Shown one piece after another: positions 5,163 to 7,870 of a stretch of DNA of 7,870 nt. The DNA is from Desulfobacterales bacterium (lineage in GTDB: Bacteria; Desulfobacterota; Desulfobacteria; Desulfobacterales; 4be13): the NCBI GenBank assembly GCA_029934695.1, contig JAOZLU010000079.1:1-7870 (forward strand), read 5' to 3'. Position numbers and translations under genes: made by a program. How positions within the stretch are numbered: the stretch's first letter is position 1; each line of letters opens with the position of its first letter. Below the pieces are notes generated by a model that had not been told where the DNA came from, made no database searches, and saw only the letters and a list, made by a program, of their open reading frames with translations.

Positions 5163-6033
5163 ATGGACCATCCGCAAAGTCCTCAGTTGGACCACTTCTT
5201 ATTTTAAATCCCACAATATCGAAAGTCCCAAGTCTGACGCAGCGATACTGCTTGCACACGCTCTGGAAACAGAACGGATAGATGTGTATCTGCAGTGTGA
5301 CAAGCCTCTTTATGCGGATGAACGGTCACGCTTTAAAACGCTGATAAGAAGAAGAATCAGCAGGGAGCCTGTGGCGTATATTGTCGGGGAAAAGGGATTC
5401 TGGTCCATGAATTTTACGGTTACAAAGAATGTCCTCATTCCGCGCCCTGATACCGAAAGTCTCGTGGAAGCTGCAATGTCCGTTCTCCCGGATTCAGGGC
5501 CGCAGCGCATACTGGAGCTTGGGACAGGATCAGGAGCGATCATCCTTTCTCTTGCGTCTGAGCGGCCACACTGCCTTTTTTTTGCGTCTGACCGTTCAGC
5601 AAAGGCACTTGATGTGGCCCGGGAGAATGCAGAACGTCATCATCTTGATGAATCTGTACATTTTTTTTCCGGTGACTGGTTCAGGCCGTTAAAGAACGAC
5701 ATGTATCTGTTTGACATGATCATATCAAACCCCCCGTATATCCCAACCGCGGTTATCAGCCGGTTACAGCCTGAAATCTGCAAATATGAACCTGCCATGG
5801 CACTTGACGGCGGCAGAGACGGCCTTGATTCATACAGGGTGATTATCAGTTCTGCACACGCTTATCTTGCCGATGGGGGAAGCCTGCTGCTGGAAACAGG
5901 CCATAATCAGAAAGATGGGATACAGAAGATTGCTGATGCCTGCGGCTGCTATGAAAATGTTATATTCACAAAAGATTATGGCGGGCATGACCGGGTGGTA
6001 CGGATGACAAAGAGAGAAAGGATTAAGGGTTAA
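5131..6033 (+). CDS. prmC: Release factor glutamine methyltransferase PrmC (HemK)
   Basis: PrmC transfers a methyl group from S-adenosylmethionine to the glutamine of the GGQ motif in RF1 and RF2, raising termination efficiency. The 300-residue sequence has an N-terminal helical domain (about 10-85, including AAILLAHAL and SREPVAYIVGEKGFW), the PRPDTE motif (104-109), SAM-binding motif I ELGTGSGAI (129-137), the acidic D154 region after strand two, and the signature NPPY (200-203) that positions the target glutamine. Length is close to the family norm (about 277-290), with a short N-terminal lead. The ATG at 5131 overlaps prfA by 32 bp and gives a full N-terminal domain. Its SD is weak (TTAGAGA), consistent with translational coupling to prfA. 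The substrate gene lies immediately upstream, which agrees with the assignment. Confidence 0.97.
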   Translation: MQNQSKAAGSEWTIRKVLSWTTSYFKSHNIESPKSDAAILLAHALETERIDVYLQCDKPLYADERSRFKTLIRRRISREPVAYIVGEKGFWSMNFTVTKNVLIPRPDTESLVEAAMSVLPDSGPQRILELGTGSGAIILSLASERPHCLFFASDRSAKALDVARENAERHHLDESVHFFSGDWFRPLKNDMYLFDMIISNPPYIPTAVISRLQPEICKYEPAMALDGGRDGLDSYRVIISSAHAYLADGGSLLLETGHNQKDGIQKIADACGCYENVIFTKDYGGHDRVVRMTKRERIKG

Positions 6034-6062
6034 GGGCAATTCTTTACTCTTAGTCCTTGACC
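6028..6062 (+). terminator. Possible hairpin at the end of prmC
   Basis: GGTTAAGG (6028-6035), which spans the prmC stop codon, pairs with CCTTGACC (6055-6062) using one G-U pair, with a 19-base loop. The sequence that follows is TTTCCCTTG, a poor U-tract. It could weakly separate prmC from the rpsB unit. It overlaps the -35 box of the rpsB promoter candidate. Low confidence. Confidence 0.2.
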
Positions 6063-6085
6063 TTTCCCTTGTTCCGGAGTACATT
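6057..6085 (+). promoter_or_regulatory. Candidate promoter of rpsB-tsf
   Basis: TTGACC (6057-6062, 5 of 6 to consensus) and TACATT (6080-6085, 4 of 6) are separated by exactly 17 bp. Transcription would begin near 6092, leaving a leader of about 146 nt before rpsB. A separate promoter and long leader are usual for rpsB operons in many bacteria. The assignment rests on consensus match and position. Confidence 0.5.
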
Positions 6086-6091
6086 TATAAA

Positions 6092-6237
6092 AAGCTGTTG
6101 CACATCTCTGTGTAATTTGCTACAAAAACTGGTTGCAGACATCACACGCCTTCGGACCTGATTCCCGGTGCTTTCGCTGAAGGTCGGAAACAGGGTGGAA
6201 AGAGGCGGTGGAAAAACCAATGAAAGGAAGAATCTGA
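6092..6237 (+). promoter_or_regulatory. rpsB 5' leader with two stem-loops, possible autoregulatory element
   Basis: The first stem pairs TTGCACA (6098-6104) with TGTGTAA (6109-6115) around TCTC, with one G-U pair, right at the predicted RNA 5' end. The second pairs TTCGGACCT (6151-6159) with AGGTCGGAA (6181-6189) with one G-G mismatch. Inside it, CGGTG (6166-6170) pairs with CGCTG (6175-6179) around CTTT. rpsB leaders in gammaproteobacteria bind S2 and repress the operon; whether this unrelated-looking leader does so is inference. The SD AAAGGAAG (6223-6230) ends seven bases before the rpsB ATG. Confidence 0.4.
6220..6237 (+). other. Five-codon micro-ORF abutting rpsB
   Basis: ATG 6220 reads M-K-G-R-I and stops at TGA 6235-6237, directly before the rpsB ATG at 6238. 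GAGGCGGTGG (6202-6211) stands eight bases before it and could serve as its SD, while the rpsB SD lies inside the micro-ORF. Translation of it would affect access to the rpsB start. It may equally be a chance result of an ATGA-rich SD region. Confidence 0.2.
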
Positions 6238-7260
6238 ATGGCTTATGTTACAATGAAGGAACTCCTTGAAGCAGGAGTCCATTTTGGTCACCAGACCAAG
6301 CGATGGAACCCCAAGATGAAGCAATATATCTTCGGGGCAAGAAACGGTATCTATATTATTGATCTTCAGAAAACCGTCCGCATGTTCAGGAATGCTTATG
6401 ATTTTATTTCCGATACTGTTGCAAATGGCAAGACGGTCCTTTTTGTCGGCACCAAGAAGCAGTCCCGCGATTCGATTTACGAAGAAGCGAACCGGTGCGA
6501 GATGTATTACGTTCATAACAGGTGGCTGGGTGGGATGCTGACAAATTTTCAGACCATCAAGCAGAGCATAGACCGCCTGAATTATCTCAATGGTATTGAG
6601 GAAGACGAATCAATCAACCTTTTCCCTAAGAAAGAAAGACTGAAACTTGGAAAAGAACGCGTAAAACTTGACAACAACCTTGGCGGTATCCGGAGCATGA
6701 CCCAACTGCCCGGGGCCATCTTTATCGTTGATCCAAAAAACGAGGCCATCGCGGTTCGTGAGGGCCGACGGCTCGGCATCCCGATTGTGGCAATCGTTGA
6801 TACCAATTGCAATCCTGATGAGATCGATTACGTCATCCCAGGTAATGATGATGCCATACGCGCCATACGACTGCTCAGCTCCAGAGTTGCTGATGCCTGT
6901 ATCACAGGTAAACAGCGTCTCGCTGAGAAACGTCAGGCTGAGGCAGATAAGGATATAGAGGAAGAGGACGCTGAAATCGCAGCATCTGCCAACTCAGATA
7001 TGAAGTCGGGAAAAAGAAAAGTTTTTTCAAAGGGTTCAGACGGTATGAAGCCGGGAGAAAAAAAAGTTGTTTCAAAAGGTTCGGACGGTCCTGTTGTGGA
7101 AATCATCAAAAGGACAGCGTCTGAAGCCCCTGAAAGCCCAAAAACCGAAGAACCTGCACAGCAGGTTGAAAATAAGGAAGTAAAGGACCGGGAAGCTCCG
7201 AAAGAAACCCCGGTTTCTGAAGCGGAAGAAAAGACAGGAGAAAAAGATGGCGACAATTAG
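6238..7260 (+). CDS. rpsB: Small-subunit ribosomal protein uS2 with long charged C-terminal extension
   Basis: S2 binds between the head and body of the 30S subunit, helped by S1. Residues 1-230 are a complete S2: MKELLEAGVHFGHQTKRWNPKMKQYIFGARNGIYIIDLQKT (6-46), FVGTKKQSRD (69-78), NRWLGGMLTNFQTI (94-107), LPGAIFIVDPKNEAIAVREG (157-176) and DTNCNPDEIDYVIPGNDDAIRAI (188-210). The usual bacterial protein is about 240-260 aa; this one is 340. The extra tail (about 231-340) is rich in Lys, Glu, Ser and Pro and looks disordered. It contains a 15-residue tandem duplication (255-269 and 270-284) ending SKGSDG, then GPVVEIIKR (284-292) and an acidic, Pro-containing end. The SD is AAAGGAAG (6223-6230). 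tsf begins 14 bp before the stop, so the tail is read through the tsf SD. Identity is certain; the role of the tail is unknown. Confidence 0.98.
   Translation: MAYVTMKELLEAGVHFGHQTKRWNPKMKQYIFGARNGIYIIDLQKTVRMFRNAYDFISDTVANGKTVLFVGTKKQSRDSIYEEANRCEMYYVHNRWLGGMLTNFQTIKQSIDRLNYLNGIEEDESINLFPKKERLKLGKERVKLDNNLGGIRSMTQLPGAIFIVDPKNEAIAVREGRRLGIPIVAIVDTNCNPDEIDYVIPGNDDAIRAIRLLSSRVADACITGKQRLAEKRQAEADKDIEEEDAEIAASANSDMKSGKRKVFSKGSDGMKPGEKKVVSKGSDGPVVEIIKRTASEAPESPKTEEPAQQVENKEVKDREAPKETPVSEAEEKTGEKDGDN
7000..7089 (+). repeat. 45-bp tandem duplication in the rpsB tail
   Basis: Two adjacent in-frame 45-bp units occupy 7000-7044 and 7045-7089. They differ at six bases: four change residues (S/P, K/E, R/K, F/V) and two are silent (AAG/AAA, TCA/TCG). 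The encoded units begin MKSGKRKVFSKGSDG and MKPGEKKVVSKGSDG. The divergence shows that the duplication is not very recent, and the frame has been kept. Confidence 0.95.
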
Positions 7261-7843
7261 TGCAGCAATGGTGAAAGAGCTTCGTGAAAAAACCGGAGCC
7301 GGGATGATGGATTGCAAGAAAGCACTTGCCGAGTGCGACTGTGATGTGGAGAAGGCTGTTGATTTTCTGAGGAAAAAAGGACTGGCAACCGCCCAGAAAA
7401 GAGCCGGCCGAGCCATGAAAGAAGGCGTGGTCGAATCTTATATCCATAGTAACGGCAAACTCGGCGTGATGCTTGAAGTGAACTGTGAGACCGATTTCGT
7501 CGGAAGAACAGATGCTTTCAAGGAATTTGCAAGAAATATCGCCATGCATATCGCAGCCAGCAGCCCACTGGGAATTGTTCCTGAAGATGTGCCCCAGGAG
7601 CTTATTGACAGGGAAAGGGATATTTATCGCGCCCAGGCATTGGAAACAGGAAAGCCCGAAAATATCGTGGACAAGATTGCTGAAGGAAAAATGGCCAAAT
7701 TTTTCAAAGAGAGCTGTCTGATGGATCAGCCTTATGTCAAAGACCCTTCTAAGAGCATTACGGATTACCTGAACGAGGTTATTGGAAAGACCGGTGAGAA
7801 TATTACCATAAAACGTTTTACCCGCTATCAGCTAGGGGAATAA
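7247..7843 (+). CDS. tsf: Translation elongation factor Ts (short form)
   Basis: EF-Ts is the nucleotide exchange factor that releases GDP from EF-Tu. The 198-residue protein has the N-terminal UBA-like domain SAAMVKELREKTGAGMMDCKKALAECDCDVEKAVDFLRKKG (5-45), with the TGAGMMDCKKAL signature, followed by the core domain with EVNCETDFVGRTDAFKEFA (77-95), where TDFV contacts EF-Tu. It ends with VIGKTGENITIKRFTRYQLGE. E. coli EF-Ts is about 283 aa, but forms near 200 aa, with a single core repeat and no coiled-coil insertion, are normal in many phyla (for example Thermus), so it is not truncated. AGGAG (7236-7240) lies six bases before the ATG, inside the end of rpsB, and the genes overlap by 14 bp, indicating one operon. 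Confidence 0.98.
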   Translation: MATISAAMVKELREKTGAGMMDCKKALAECDCDVEKAVDFLRKKGLATAQKRAGRAMKEGVVESYIHSNGKLGVMLEVNCETDFVGRTDAFKEFARNIAMHIAASSPLGIVPEDVPQELIDRERDIYRAQALETGKPENIVDKIAEGKMAKFFKESCLMDQPYVKDPSKSITDYLNEVIGKTGENITIKRFTRYQLGE

Positions 7844-7858
7844 AAAAAAATGGGAAAA

Positions 7859-7864
7859 GAGGAG
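7859..7864 (+). promoter_or_regulatory. Shine-Dalgarno-like site of the next gene (probably pyrH)
   Basis: GAGGAG lies 15 bases after the tsf stop, and the window ends six bases later. It most likely serves a gene starting just past the edge. By usual synteny (rpsB-tsf-pyrH-frr) this would be UMP kinase. An ATG at 7850 also opens a frame (M-G-K-E-E-R-E) to the window end, but it has no SD of its own in the A-run before it, so I prefer a start beyond the window. Which start is real cannot be decided here. Confidence 0.4.
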
Positions 7865-7870
7865 CGGGAA

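Noticed and set aside
5163..5165. ATG right after the prfA stop as start of prmC
   Set aside because: It is in a different frame from prmC. The real frame reads E-W-T there and starts at 5131 inside prfA.
7106..7549. Minus-strand open frames across rpsB and tsf
   Set aside because: They are antisense to two certain genes, with low-complexity Ser/Phe-rich translation from the Lys/Glu-rich S2 tail.
7247..7843. Truncated tsf
   Set aside because: At 198 residues it matches the common short EF-Ts form, with intact N-terminal and core motifs and a normal end.

Overview
The window joins an AT-rich accessory segment (1 to about 2400) to a conserved information-processing gene block (2495 to the end). 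All convincing genes are on the + strand. The order rho-rpmE-prfA-prmC followed by rpsB-tsf, the sulfate-reducer-like protein sequences and the moderate GC of the core genes fit a Desulfobacterota (deltaproteobacterial) chromosome, possibly Desulfobacterales. That placement is inferred from family resemblance and gene order, not proven.

Region 1-778 has no convincing gene. It holds a GATGTTT heptamer array at the left edge, a strong GC stem-loop, a possible promoter with a three-codon ORF, and several AT-rich hairpins. Region 779-1443 is a two-gene HEPN/MNT cassette (a HEPN-domain protein and a minimal nucleotidyltransferase) with overlapping genes, the layout of a toxin-antitoxin module. Region 1507-2498 is a decayed gene of unknown function with two lesions: a one-base frameshift near 1617-1623 and a 208-bp non-coding, MITE-like inverted-repeat element (1767-1974). 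The element is flanked by 5-bp TTATA direct repeats, and removing it with one repeat copy restores the reading frame exactly.

Region 2495-6033 encodes transcription termination factor Rho, ribosomal protein bL31 (zinc-binding form), release factor RF1 and the methyltransferase PrmC that modifies the GGQ motif of release factors. The genes are closely spaced, with prfA and prmC overlapping. Rho has no Shine-Dalgarno (SD) sequence at normal distance. A good one lies about 55 nt upstream, and an intervening stem-loop could bring it to 8 nt from the AUG.

Region 6034-7870 starts with a probable promoter and a structured leader, followed by rpsB (S2, with an unusual charged C-terminal extension containing a 45-bp tandem duplication) and tsf (EF-Ts, short form), which overlap. 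The window ends at the ribosome-binding region of the next gene, probably pyrH by usual synteny.

Most noteworthy are the MITE-like insertion with its reconstructable target gene, the rho leader architecture, the HEPN/MNT cassette with an atypical R-X3-H motif, and the repeat-bearing S2 tail.
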